Below, in pieces: positions 1-12,200 of a stretch of DNA of 64,000 bases. The notes under the pieces are model-generated. The model did no database searches. It was not told where the DNA came from and saw nothing but the letters and a program-made list of their open reading frames with translations. The first letter of the stretch is position 1. Each line of letters opens with the position of its first letter. A program made the translations under genes and the position numbers. Source of the DNA: Amblyornis subalaris (taxonomy: Eukaryota > Chordata > Aves > Passeriformes > Ptilonorhynchidae); contig JACAXG010000310.1 in NCBI GenBank assembly GCA_018881555.1, positions 139,584-203,583 on the forward strand, read 5' to 3'.

Positions 1-1075
1 ACCCCATGGCAATCCCTCGTGAGTCACATACAGAAATAGCAGTGGCATTGTGCGCTCCTTCCCCGTCCTGCTTGTTCTTTCTCCAACGTGATGGGGGTGA
101 TAGGATGTCTTTGTAAAGCTGCCAGGAAACTGAAGGCAGAAGGAATGCCATCCCAGCCCCGAGAGATCTCATGACTCGGAGATGATCGCAGGAGGATGGG
201 GGGAGAGGCAGAGGCACCCAGGAAATTCCTAGGATCAGCAGCAACGTGTTTGTTGTGCTCCTCTGACGAAGGGTCCTGTGACCTCTCTGCCTGTGGCTTG
301 GAAATGGGTTGGAACTGCTGGTGGATGCTCCTGATCTGACTCCACCTGGCTTTTGGAAACTCCTCCGTCTTTGCCAGGTGCTTGGNATGACCTTGTGTGG
401 ATGGGAGCCAAAACGCCCATCAGTGTTCGTGGAGTGAAGAGCACAGCTGGAGTTGATGCCATTGTAAACCAACCCACCTCCCCAAACATCATTTCGGCAC
501 CTTGTGTAGGCACATCTTTCTTCCCTCTGCAGCACTTAGGGCAGCTGTTTGGAANAGTGGGTGCTGGAGAAATTATTGGGGTTTTGCCCCTTGGTTTCAC
601 CAAACAGGGACCTCTTCCTCAGGAAGAAAATGAGGATGGGGGAGTGAGAGTGTTAGCTGGTTTCACTGGGGTGATGTTTGCTGTCTTAAGAAGCAACTGA
701 ATACTATCTTCACACATCGGTTTTGTAGAAGTCTGATTATGGATGTGCTTCCAGTTATCAGCTAAAACATCGTGAAATGGATGGCTGGAGAAGGTCCAGG
801 CCACATGTCTCATATATCAGTTCACAGTTGTGTCTTAAAAATGATTACCAAGAACTGCAAAGATAACAGCTCATGTGACTATTACTTTTAAAAGAGTGGC
901 CCTGCAGCTTGAAGTTCATGTTTCTCCTAAAGATACCCCAGAAATCCATTCTTTTATCATCTGGCAATAATGAAAATCAGAAATGGAGCCTGAAGTCCAT
1001 CTGTGCCTGGTTTCCCAGGAGAGGCTTAGCTTGTGACACTCCCCTCTCCCATTTATAACATCATCTGGCCCTATA

Positions 1076-1178
1076 ACATGGAATCGTGAAGGGTGGAAAG
1101 GCTTCTAAGATTAAGTCCAACCATTAACCTAACACTGCCAGGTCCACCACTAAACCTGTGTCCCCAGGTGCCAAATCT
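1076..1178 (-). mobile_element. CR1 LINE fragment
   Basis: The segment carries the familiar CR1 3'-end text in reverse orientation: a wording close to 'gaatcgtgaagggtgg', then 'tccaaccattaacctaaca', then the 'ccaccactaaacc' and 'gtgccaaatct' blocks. It is short and 5'-truncated, as most avian CR1 copies are. The same blocks recur at 8838 and 18229. Confidence 0.75.
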
Positions 1179-2353
1179 NCGCATTTTTTTAAGATTTCCA
1201 TGAGATAGTGTCAGTCTGAGTGGTTCGGAGTGTGGGAGTGTGNGTTTTTTTTTTTCCTTTGCATGAGTTTGTAAGAATTTGAGAGCCTTTATTTATGGCT
1301 GTATGATAGGGGAGGGAGCTGTGGGGAGGCAGGTTTAATTGTCCTCCTTAAGACAGAGGATTGCTGGAAGCTGGTGGCTGCTGGGTCTGAACTGCTATGA
1401 AATCAAACAAACTCCTTTGAAAGAGGAGGGAGTGGAAAAAGAAAAGAATTCTGTCTTTGCTGTTATACACACCACTGAGCTGAGCGAGGAGAGTTTCTCT
1501 AAAAAGACTCAGCTTCCAGGCAATACTTTGCCAATGGAATACTTTGAATTTATTCTGGGGCATTTCCCANGCGGTGGTGTTCTGGCTAAACCAGCCCTTT
1601 TTAGGGGGTAGTGGCCCTGCTGAGCCCCCTTGCATTTTTCACAATTTCATTGCGTAGCAGGCCACATCCTCCTGATTTAATGCAACTTCTTTCTCGTTTC
1701 GGAGGAGAAAGCATTGGGATCTGGGGCGGCTGGAGCTCCTGGCGTNATCGCACCCGAGAGGCCCCGGAACAGGGTCTCGTTGTGATGTTAATTAGGAGCT
1801 ATTGACCCACTCCCTGTTCGGATGCAGCGGGGCGCGAGGGCTCTCAGACACGCTTACATAAGGACCTGCCCGGCTGATGTCTGGCTCCTGCCAATAAACT
1901 GATTGCTTTTGTCGGGGCAGTATCTCCTCTGGAAGAGGAGCTGGAAATCAATTTCTGGCTTCCAGCGAAGATCATGCATTCCTGATATCCAGGCTCAAAC
2001 ACTGCATCTGTAGTCATCACCTTTTCTGCACGAAATCCATCCAAGTTTGGATTCAAAATGCTTTTCTGGCTGTGTTCATAGAGTTTAATCTAATCTTTCT
2101 AACAAGCGAGTTACCCGGGTGGGTAATTCCCTGTACCCTTGGGTGGGCAGCAGGGATCTTAGTCCCACCAGGCAGAATAGTTTTCCTCTTCGNTCTTGCC
2201 ATCTTGCTCCCTGTTTACATTCTTGTCAGGGAGAAAAAAAAAATGCGAGCAGCATCAATATTTGCTCTGATGAAGGTGAGAAATGGGTTTATTTTAATAT
2301 CCCTAGACACAGAGGGAATGTTTAAACGAGCAAGAGAACCGCCTTGGTAGTCG

Positions 2354-2375
2354 GATATAAATTGCAATTTATATC
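2354..2375. repeat. Perfect 22-bp palindrome
   Basis: The 11-base arm GATATAAATTG is followed at once by its exact reverse complement, with no loop. It is AT-rich and lies 0.8 kb upstream of MLPH exon 1. Confidence 0.9.
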
Positions 2376-2639
2376 TCTTTGGCTATGTGATGTGTTTAGC
2401 ACTTTTCTTATAATCCTGTCAAACCGTCTTGTCTTGCTCACGGCAAACGAGGCGAGTGCTGTGCCCTAATTAAGCTGTTTGCCGCAAACGAAGTTCAGCT
2501 CCGAGAGCAAAGCAGGACGCCGGTCTCAGGTGTGGGGGGAAGCCACATGCACTGAACTTTTCCTTACGAAACTGTTGGCGGAGGGGGGAAATTTGTGTCA
2601 TGAGATGAGACAGAGAAGAGCGAGCCTGGTGGGGAGCGG

Positions 2640-3166
2640 AGGACCCCGGTGGGGCAGGACCCACCGCCATGGAGCCGGTCCTCCCGGGTGCGCAGGCACA
2701 GCTCCTCCCGGGGATGCTCCGCTCCCTCGCAAAGCCCGTGGCCTGCCTTCCCCGGGGAGGCGTTGGAAGGCTCCCTTTCATTCGCACGCCCCGCACCGAG
2801 CAGGCACAGAGTAAACATCTCCCGTAGCCCCAGCCGGGCGGGCGAGGGCTGGAGCTGCCGCGGCCCGGGGCAGGAGCCCGGGGGGAAGGCAGGGCCGCCC
2901 GGCCGGATGGCGGGGAGTCCCCGCAGCCGATAGGCACCGTGCCAGCCCTGCTCGGCGGCCGGCTCCGCGGGCAGGCTCGCCCGGCAGAGCGGCTGCGGTG
3001 CTGCCAGGAGCCGGCTGGCCTGCCCGCAGCTCTGCCCCGGCCCGTTTATATGGGCGGCCGCGGAGGTGGGGCTGGAGCTCTTCGCGCTCCGTCAGCAGCA
3101 TCCCGGGGTACGGCACGGCGAGCGCTCGGGGTAGCGAGTAACGGGATCAACCCTCGCCGCGACGAG
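2640..3166 (+). promoter_or_regulatory. MLPH: MLPH promoter and 5'UTR CpG island
   Basis: GC content and CpG density rise sharply from about 2.64 kb and stay high up to the MLPH start codon. A TATA-like TTTATATG lies at 3045-3052, which would place a start site near 3075-3080 and give a 5'UTR of about 90 bases within exon 1. A CACATG E-box at 2544-2549 has the core used by MITF, the pigment-cell regulator, but one hexamer is weak evidence. The transcription start is inferred. Confidence 0.55.
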
Positions 3167-3276
3167 ATGGGCAGGAAGCTGGACCTCTCCAAGCTCACCG
3201 ATGAAGAAGCCAAGCATGTTTGGGAAGTCGTTCAGCGGGACTTTGATCTGCGCAAAAAAGAGGAGGAACGGCTGGA
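3167..3276 (+). CDS. MLPH: MLPH coding exon 1
   Basis: The exon starts with [19 protein letters not shown], nearly identical to mammalian melanophilin, and encodes residues 1-37. The ATG sits in a GACGAGATGG context. The donor is GTGAGT after phase 2 (codon 37 is split). This is the first helix of the Rab27-binding domain. Arg35 (codon CGG at 3269-3271) is the residue changed to Trp in chicken lavender plumage; it is intact here. Confidence 0.97.
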
Positions 3277-6200
3277 GTGAGTATCTGCTCTCCGGTCCCT
3301 GAGCTGGGGGCAAGCGAAGCCAGAACTGCGGGTCCCCGTGGGGTTGTAGGGGTAGAACTACGTGCTGAGGCTGGGGGCGAGGAGGAACAGCGGGAGCTGG
3401 CTGTGAAAGTCAAACACGGTTAACAGATTACGTTATCAGCGGCAAGGTGACGCATTCGGGCAGCAAAGGTGCAAACTGGCGCCGTGCCACCGGCAGCGAT
3501 GCGGATCGCTGACACCGCGGCACTTTGTGGGGACAAATACCNGGAAGTGCCCCTGCGAGGCTTGAGGCTGGCGAGGCTCTCCAGGGGAGACCTCACCTTG
3601 GAGCAGAGGATGGGGTTTGGCTCCCTTGGTTTTGCTTCATGTGATGGGTCTCGTGTTCAGAGCGGGAGTTGTTCAGTGGGTCCCGGGAGTCCACAGACCT
3701 CCGAAAAATCCTGAAAAATTAACTGAGAGGGGTAGTAAACCTACTGCACTAGCCTTAAATATGCAATACAGGNGGCTGTGCTGTCCTGGGAATGTTTTAG
3801 GCGCCAACAAATTGGGAAAAGATTGAAAATCACTGAAGCAGCAAATTCTATGAACTTCTAAGTTCTTACAAACAGGGCATTGGACAAAANTGCTGTTTGA
3901 AAAGCGTTCTGTCAGATCAGATTAGAATTTGAGCATGAGAAATTGCAGGGGTTTAGATTTTGTTCGTGAACTACATCAGATGTTGAACTTAATGATGTCT
4001 TAATGTATTTCAAGAAGCTGCAGTGACCCTCTTGAGGGTCTGGCCAAGTTCTCATTATCCCAAGGGGATGGTCCATGCTCCCAGGCTGGGTTTGGGCAGT
4101 GCTGCACTCCCACTGAGCCCTCAGACCCTCCCAGCTCTGAATTTTGTGAGCCAGGGCTGGTGCTGATCCCATGACAACGCCTGGGGACCAGGAGCTCATT
4201 AGTTCCTCTATCAGATCCAAAAGGAAAGGTGAGGAGTGAAAATCATCCTTTTTGGTTTGGGATATCTGCGTCCCCCAAAAGCTTACCATCATGGGAGCCT
4301 CTCCATTTACACCATTTGCTGCAAGAAGCTCTCAGTCATATATTTTTCAACCNGCTGATTAGTTTTTTGGCCTAAGAAAACCCAGCCTGCGTGGGAGGCA
4401 GAGATAATTCAGTATCATCTACTGCCTTCCTCTGCTGGTAGCTCTGAAGAGCAGGAAGGAGATCAGACAGGGGTATTTAAAAAAATTATCACCCTGGAAA
4501 GGGTGAATGTCTCCCTTGTGATGGATCTGAGCTCAGCCTGGAGGGAGGAGGTGGGGACCAGCATTGCTGTGCCCTGCAGCAAAGGATTGGGCGAGGTGAA
4601 TTCCCTCCCTACNTGACCTTGGCGCCAGACTGGCTTATCTGGGTGCTCTCTGATGCCCAGGAATCTTCCAAATTGAGTTCCATGCTATGGGAGATATAGG
4701 ATGGAGGAAAGTCTCAGGATGCTTCTACCCAGCTGCTATCTCTCCTCCTAGGTGTCTTTTCCTCTGATTTTTTAATGTCGATATTCTTGTTTAATCGTGC
4801 CCTGCGCAGGGCTGGCATTAACCATCCTGAACTACAGAAATTTCCGCAATTTCTGAACAATTTCTACTGTAGGCCAGACCACCCGTGTGGGAAAACCTGT
4901 CGCATTCCTGCGTGCTGGACGCGGAGCTGCAGGGTCATTTTCCGCCTGCAACAAGCTGGGACACGATGTGACATTCCAGGAGACCCTGCAGCCGTTCACC
5001 CTGTGCTCTGACCAGCCCCATTTGCTTTTCTATTCATTTACTTTTCTATTCACTGGGCTTGCCTCAACCTGCAAGCCTCGAAAAAATGTCCCACTCCACC
5101 CCCCTCCCCAGCTTGGTCTTTTTCTTCCCTTTTTGCTGCTTCTCTGTATTTTGTTTTTGGCAAAAGCTATTCACCAACAAGGGACAAAGGCGTTAGCTGG
5201 CCACGAACTGCACAGGCATGCGAGGGCAACGCTTTGCCCCAAAAAATTAAATAATGGACTTTTTGTGGGGGCTCTCCCTGATTCTTTCCATAAACATCCC
5301 TGCCTGCAACCCTCTTTTTGGGGGGATGGCTCCCCGCGTCTCTCCTGGAGCTCAGTAGGTCCAACCCTGCTGCAGTTGGCATCCCGGCACCACGGATTTA
5401 TTCATTCTGCCATGAGCAGAGCAGGGAAGGGGCTGGCTGGTGCTCCTGCCAGCAAGAGGAGACGAGAGGCATGCGGTTCCTGCGGGTTTTAAACTGGTTT
5501 GGCTGAGACTCGTCCTTCCTTTGGCAGGTCTGGTGGGTGAGGGAGGAGAGGTGAAGGGATCCAACCGGTCTCTGGGAACCAGAAAAAGCAGTTCCAGTAG
5601 AAGATTGGATCCTGCTGGCAACGGCCTTAGCACGGGAGTGGAAAAGGAGTGCTGAGTCCAGCCCAAGGGTTTTCTATTTGTGGGCTTCTTTTTAGAAGCC
5701 ACTTGTAAATTTACTGCTGGGACATTTGCATCAGTTTGTTCAAAACGCTGCTAGGATGGTGAATGGCTGATTATACAAACCAGGTGCCCAGTCTTCTGTC
5801 TTTATACTGGTTTTAACATCTCCCAGATGTAAAAGCAAGTTGGTCTCACTCCTGTGTGACCATGAACCCGAGACTGACACCAAAAAATGTGCGTTGTGGT
5901 GTGCTGGCAGCCAGCCGGCCGGAAAATTCTTCCTCGGGNAAAAAATCAAGAGCTGAGCCCTAATGTGCAAACTGATCAGGTTAAACAGAGATTAGCTTGA
6001 CTGACATGCCTGTCCTTCCCACTGCCAGTCACACCACTGCTCCAAGGGCCAGCCAGGCTCCTGCTGTGGTCACCCCACCTCCTGCTGTGGTCACCCTGGC
6101 GTCGGTCTGGGGGGCACTGGGAGCATCACCAGTGCCTTGTGGTCCTCACTGTGATCCTGAAGCAGCCTCCAGACCTGACTGCTTGAGGGTTTTAACCCAA

Positions 6201-9200
6201 GCTGACTTCTACTCTGGAAAACAGACCTTCCTAACCCTGTCTGGAGACAAAACAACTTTCTAGGACCTTCCCTACAAGTCAAACATTTTCCTCTCGGCCA
6301 TGGCCCCAAAGGCAAACATACCTGAGGTGGGGCGTGGCACGGGGAGCAAACAGAGAGATTTGGGCAGTGCAGGGGGCCCCCACCAGCCTGGCAGGTATTT
6401 CAGCTGTCCCCAGCTGGTGCAGACACCTCCATGCATGGGGACCTGCTCTAGCAGCCAGGGAAGGAAGCCTGCAGGGATGCACTGCCAGGAGAAGGTGCTC
6501 TTGGAAAGTGCTCCCCTTTTGTGGGATTGTCACAAGCACCTCCTCCTACTGCGTCCTCTGAACAGTCCGAACCTTGTCGCACATCACTTAATAAAATTTT
6601 CTGCTGAATTTTTAGCACTGGAGCACTATATTAGAACCCCTTTTAATCCTTTTTAATCCCAGATATCTTTTCTTCTCCTTTTTTTTTTTTTTTTTTAAAA
6701 CTAAGAATTCCAGAAAGATTTTAATTCCCTACAGGACTCCAGGCTTGAAGATTGTGTCAGGTTGGGATGCAGCCAGAGGGTTTGAGAAGATCTGCTCTCT
6801 CGAGATCCCTGGCATTTATGATCAACACCGTGTGAAACANACAGGACAGGTTTTGGCACAATCAGATTAATTTTTTTTATGATCCTTGTGGTTCCCATCC
6901 AACTCAGAATATTCTGGGATTTTATGACATCTAATACTAAACTTCAGTTACCCTCCCTGACTCTGGAGCCCACTTTGTTGTTGGCTTGTTTTAACTCGTG
7001 ATATGACATTTATTAGATTTGCCCTACAGCTGTTTCCACAAGCTGCAGACTCGGAATGCTCCCTGGAAAATCGTTCCTGAAACGATTGTGGCGTGATGGG
7101 CTTTGNCCTGTGAGAGTTTGCAGTGAGATGGTAACAAACCCCAACAAATCCCGCATTTCGGGGTGTTTTCTGCAGGGAGCTGAAGTGCAAGATCGACCAG
7201 GAGAGCAGCAAGAGAGAGTTCCTGACAAATCAGTCCCACCTCAACGAGACTCACTGCGTCCACTGCCTGCAGCCCTTCAAGTTCCTGCTGAACAGCAAAC
7301 GGCAGTGCCTGGACTGCCACTTCTACACCTGCAAGAACTGCAGCCGCTACAACAAGAAGGAGCAGGGCTGGGTCTGCGATCCCTGCCGCCTCTCCAGGTA
7401 ATCATGGGAGGCTTTGGGCTGGAAGGACCTTAAAGATCAGCTTGTTCCACCCCCCTGCCCTTCCACTGTCCCTGGTTGCTCCAAGCCCCATCCAGGCTGG
7501 CCTTGGACACTTCCAGGGATGGGGAAGCCACAGCTTCTCTGGGCAACCTGTGCCAGNGCCTCCTCACTCTCACAGCCAATAATTTCTTCCCAATATCCCA
7601 TCTAACCCTGCCCTCTGGCAGTGGGAAGCCATTCCTCCTTGTCCTGTCNTTCCAGACCCTTGTCCAAAGCCTTTCTCCAGCTCTCCTGCAGCCCCTTTAG
7701 GCACTGGAAGGGGCTCTAAGNTGTCCCCGGGAGCCTTCTCTTCTCCAGGTAAACACCCCCAGCTCTCCCAGCCTGGCTCCAGGGCAGAGGGGCTCCAGCC
7801 CTTAGACCACTCTTGTGGCCTCCTCTGAACTTGCTCCAACAGCTCCACATCCTTTTGTTGGGCCCTCAGGGCTGGGGGCAGCTCTGTGGGTGGGGTCTCA
7901 CCTGAGAAGGGCGGAGTGGCAGAATCCCCCTCTCCCCTGCTGCCCACACTGCGGGATCAGCCCAGCACACCAAGGGGAGTTTCTGGGTCCCAGTGCACTT
8001 TGGTGGCTCTTGTCAACATTCTCACCCACCAGCACCCCCCAGTCTTCCTCCCCAGGGCTGTTCCCAATCCATTCTCCACCCAGCCTGTATATTTTCTTGG
8101 GATTGCCCGGGCCTAGGGGCAGGACCTTGCACTTGGCGTTGTTGAACCACATGAGGTTCTCACATCCCCACCTCTCAAGGCTGTCAGGGTCCCTCTGGGT
8201 GGCATTCCCTCTCTCCAGCGTGTGACAGCACCACACAGCTCGGTGTCCTCAACAAACTCCACTCCATTTTCCATGTCACTGNTGTGCTCTGGTGGAGGCT
8301 GAGGGACAAGGCGAGCCTTGGGGATGAGGCTCAACAAGACTTGCCCAAACTCAGCATCCTTTTAAGCTGCTTAAGAAACATGCTGTGTTTTTGTTAAGAT
8401 ACAGTTTTTTGGGTGATGGTCTGCTCACCATGAGCGTGGCTGGACTGGCTGACNTGGATGTGCATCCTCTTTTTGGGCAGGATCGTGAAGATCGGCTCCC
8501 TGGAGTGGTACTACGAGCACGTGCGGTCCCGCTTCAAGAGGTTTGGAAGTGCCAAAGTGCTGCAGTCCCTCTATGGCAGGCTACAGCCAGGCCAGGGGCT
8601 CANCTCTGCGTTTCTAGGTGAGGAAAGGCCACTGCTGCAGGGGGGGCATCTGTGCAGCACCACCTCGGGGTGCCCCAAGGGAGGGGCAGCGCTGTTGATG
8701 CTTCTTCAAGTGTGGGATCGAGACTGTTCGAAACATCTCAGGGAGGAAGCAGAGGGTCAGAGATGTTCATTCTTACACAGAGCAGGTGTTCTTCACGGCT
8801 TTTCTACTGTTAAGCCTTAAGTTTTTATCACAGACTTGAGAATACAGGATCATTAGAGTTGAAAAAGACCATGTCCCCAAGTGCCACATCTACACTTCCA
8901 AGGACGGTGGTTCCACCACTTCCCTGGGCAGCCTGTTCCAGTGTTTGACCATCCTTTCAATGAAAAAAAATTTCCTAATATCTGATGTTTAATTTTAAAT
9001 GTCCCATGGCCTGCAGTTTGTAAGTACGTAAGAGCTGCAGCTCGTTTTTCTTTATTTTTGCTCTTTTCATCACAGAGCTGGTGGAATTAACCCTAATTTA
9101 ACCTGCAGGATAAAGCCANCACTCATTCTTTTTTCCCCGTGACCTAATGATTTTTACATCCAACCTGATGTTTCCCTGGCACTGANAAAGCTGTGTCAAA

Positions 9201-12200
9201 ATTAGTGAGTTACCTGTCACCACAACTGTTCTCTTCAGAGCTTTATAGACCTTCTGTATTTCTGATATTGGTCCAACAGTGCATAAATATATGATGATAA
9301 TACACATATTTAAATACATAACAAATATATTATGTTAATACAGCATTATTTACTGATCAGCTCCTGGTTGCCATTCACAGAGCTCCTGCACTCCTTGGCC
9401 TATTTCCTTTGGAAGCCAACGTGGAGTTTATTCCCACCTTGAGGAGCCACAGAAAAGTTTGCACAAATACCACTGACATGACCTAATTCAACTGGTGCAA
9501 TCAGTCTTTGAGCCAGGCCACTCATGGCAGAAATAGCAGAAAAATCATGGAGGGCAGTGGCATTGAATATAAAATTAATGGACTGGGAGACAATCCATGG
9601 ATTGTTTGAACCGAAAATGCATCAGAGCACACAAAAACCCAACCAAGCGTGAGGATAACAGCGCCTTGGGCTGCTTTAAATTGAAATTCTGATGCCTTTT
9701 GGAAAAGGGAATGATTTTGTTGTTTATTACTTCATTAACACCAGTGAATTGGCTTGACCCTCGAGCGAGCAAGAATCTCCTCCTGGGATGGATCTCTGGC
9801 CATCTGCAGTTGGCTGTGCCTTCCCCTGCAGCTCCCAGGNGTGTTGCATCAGCCTGGGGAAGTGGTGGCAAGCAGCTCTTTGACTTTTAAGTCAAGTCCT
9901 GTCTCCAAGTGCCTGTTTTGTTCTCTCTAAAGAGCCCTTTTAACCATTGTTTCTTGTGGTGGCTAGAGAATGAGAACTCCAGTTAGCCACAGCTCTGAGG
10001 CTTGTTCTCTGCTCGAGGAACCGGGACAAAATGGGATTATTTACTTTTCCCACCATTTTTCTCTTCCTTTAGGTCTTCATGACAGAGTTTACAGCCTGCC
10101 AGACATTAACAGTAAGTAAAAGAGAGGATTGCAGCATGGGCCTTGCAGTTCAAGCAAGGTTGCCAGTGTCTTTTTCTCTTCACACCCCCCCTGGCTGTGG
10201 GCACTTTGGAGAGATTTGGAGTGCTTGAAACTGGCCGTATTTTTAAGGAACCCACGGACTTTGGGAATGCAGGTTGGGTTCCTTAGGAGTCTTTGCAGGA
10301 AAAGATTCACTGTGCTTTGCCATTTGATGTAGCAAAGAGCATTTTGCCTGGCATTTGTGCTATTCCCAGTGTACTGCTGGAGTTGGCAGTGACATGGGCA
10401 CCCAGAAAGCAAAGGGTTGCTGATAAACAGAGGAGCTGGCTGATGGGAATCAGGAATTCTGGAAGCAGAGGCATATTGGGCTGAGCCTTCAAGCACTGGA
10501 GTCACCCAGATGGACCCTGGGGTGCTCTCTGGAAGGGCAAGCAATGAGAGCCCAGCCAACCTTTTGCAAAATCAAGTGCTGGGAGTGGGTGTCTGCAGAA
10601 AAAAAAAAATCAGGGAGATATTTCTAATCTGAGCCTTTTCACCCCTTGTAAGAAGCACAGCCTCACCTGCAGGTCCATGGGTGTGGCCACCAGGGTGGGG
10701 ACTTAGCTGCTGCCTGTGTCCCCTCCAGGAGAGTGCCAGCTGCTCACCAGCTGTGATGCCGGCGATGACAGCGATGAGGAAGACAACGTCCTCCGTGGGG
10801 CTGAGGCAGAGCGCTACGGCAGGGTGAGTGTTTCCTTCTGGAGCTCCCCCTGCCTCACTCGGTGTCCTTGGCCTGCCTGGGTGGTGGTGGCAGTTTCCTG
10901 TGCCACTTTCAAAACTGGGCCTTTCTCTCTGTGTTCCTTCTCCGAACAAAGCTCCTCTCCCAGTCTGTGCAGAAACAACCACGTCAGCAACATCATATAT
11001 AATATAAAAGTCCCAGCTCCNACCTGTATGAGAACCCACCTATTGGTTGTTTTTACTGATGACCTCCCAGATATTCACAGAGATCTGCCTGCAGCATCCT
11101 TTCTCTGAGGACGGGGAGATGCCTCAGGACTCAAAAGCATCACCTGGATCTCTCTCTGAGCTGTAACCAGGCTCAGCCTTCGCATAGGGCCTCTAAAACC
11201 AAGAGAGAGATTCTCAGAGGCTGTGGAAAGCAGGAATGCACTTTTCCTTGCCTTCAGCATAAGCACACGCTGTACCTTGCTCCCTCCGAGCAGGACAGTG
11301 CCGGACCCAAATTCTCTCTGCAAAAAGCAGAACNAACTCAGGCAAACTAAGGAGACAAGGGCCCTCTCTGCCCCTTTCCTCAAGTTCAGCTGTGTCTTAC
11401 ACCGAGTTTTCCTTTCTTTCCTTTCCTCTCTTTGCTAAAGATGTGCAAGACAAAGCGGCTGCTGTCTGTGCATCCCTTTGATTTCGAACTGGACTCNGAT
11501 TACTCTGCTCAGTCTCGCCGCCAGTCTGTGCAGCTCTCTCCAGCAGCCAGCAGCCCGGATGCTTTCCAGGTACTGGGACACTCCTGGGGGGGTTCCTTTC
11601 CTTTCCTTTCTTCCTCCTACTCTTTGCTGCCTCTGCTGCCTCCGCCTTCAGCTCTCAAAACCTCCTTCAACTGGTTATGGGTTGCCAACCCCTGCTCCCA
11701 TCGCTCCACTCGCTATCCCTTCTTCCATTTGAAGTCCTTTGCCTCAGGCCAAGTCAGGAGCAGGACATCTGATCCAAGCAAGGATGAGTGGTAAGATGAG
11801 TCAACAAGAGGTGCTCTGGCCATGTCCCTGCAGATTTCCTTGCTCTCTGCAGACGATAATTTTCTTGTGTTGTCCCAAGGCTATGGGACACACCCTGATT
11901 CCCAGCAGAGGTTCAGTGCTCAAGGGATTAGATGAAACCAGACTCTTCTGCCATGTTCCCATCCAGTTTGGGGCTGGTTTTGCCATGTGGTGGCACTGGG
12001 GCACAGTTGGCCAGCAGCTCCGTGAGGCACACCACCTTTGTGAGGTTGAGATGAATCCCACAGAGCCAGCATGGATNAGGGCCGGTCAGAGGGATGAAAA
12101 TGGGGAGAAAAAAACCTGCAGGAATGCTGATTACTTCTGTGCAGGAGTCTAGATGTGCCTTAACATCCAGAGCTTCTGGCCAGGAGCAAGACTTGGAGAG

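Larger units (their letters stand above)
1..2600. other. Intergenic DNA upstream of MLPH
   Basis: No exon with a convincing reading frame and splice sites was found on either strand. The open frames here are short and lack family similarity. The stretch holds one CR1 fragment (about 1076-1178) and a perfect 22-bp palindrome (2354-2375), each listed separately. AT-rich segments around 1.85-2.46 kb could be regulatory, but nothing in the sequence proves it. Confidence 0.6.

Noticed and set aside
4887..5492. 201-residue open frame in MLPH intron 1
   Set aside because: No family match, Cys/Ser/Pro-rich random composition, and no splice sites linking it to MLPH.
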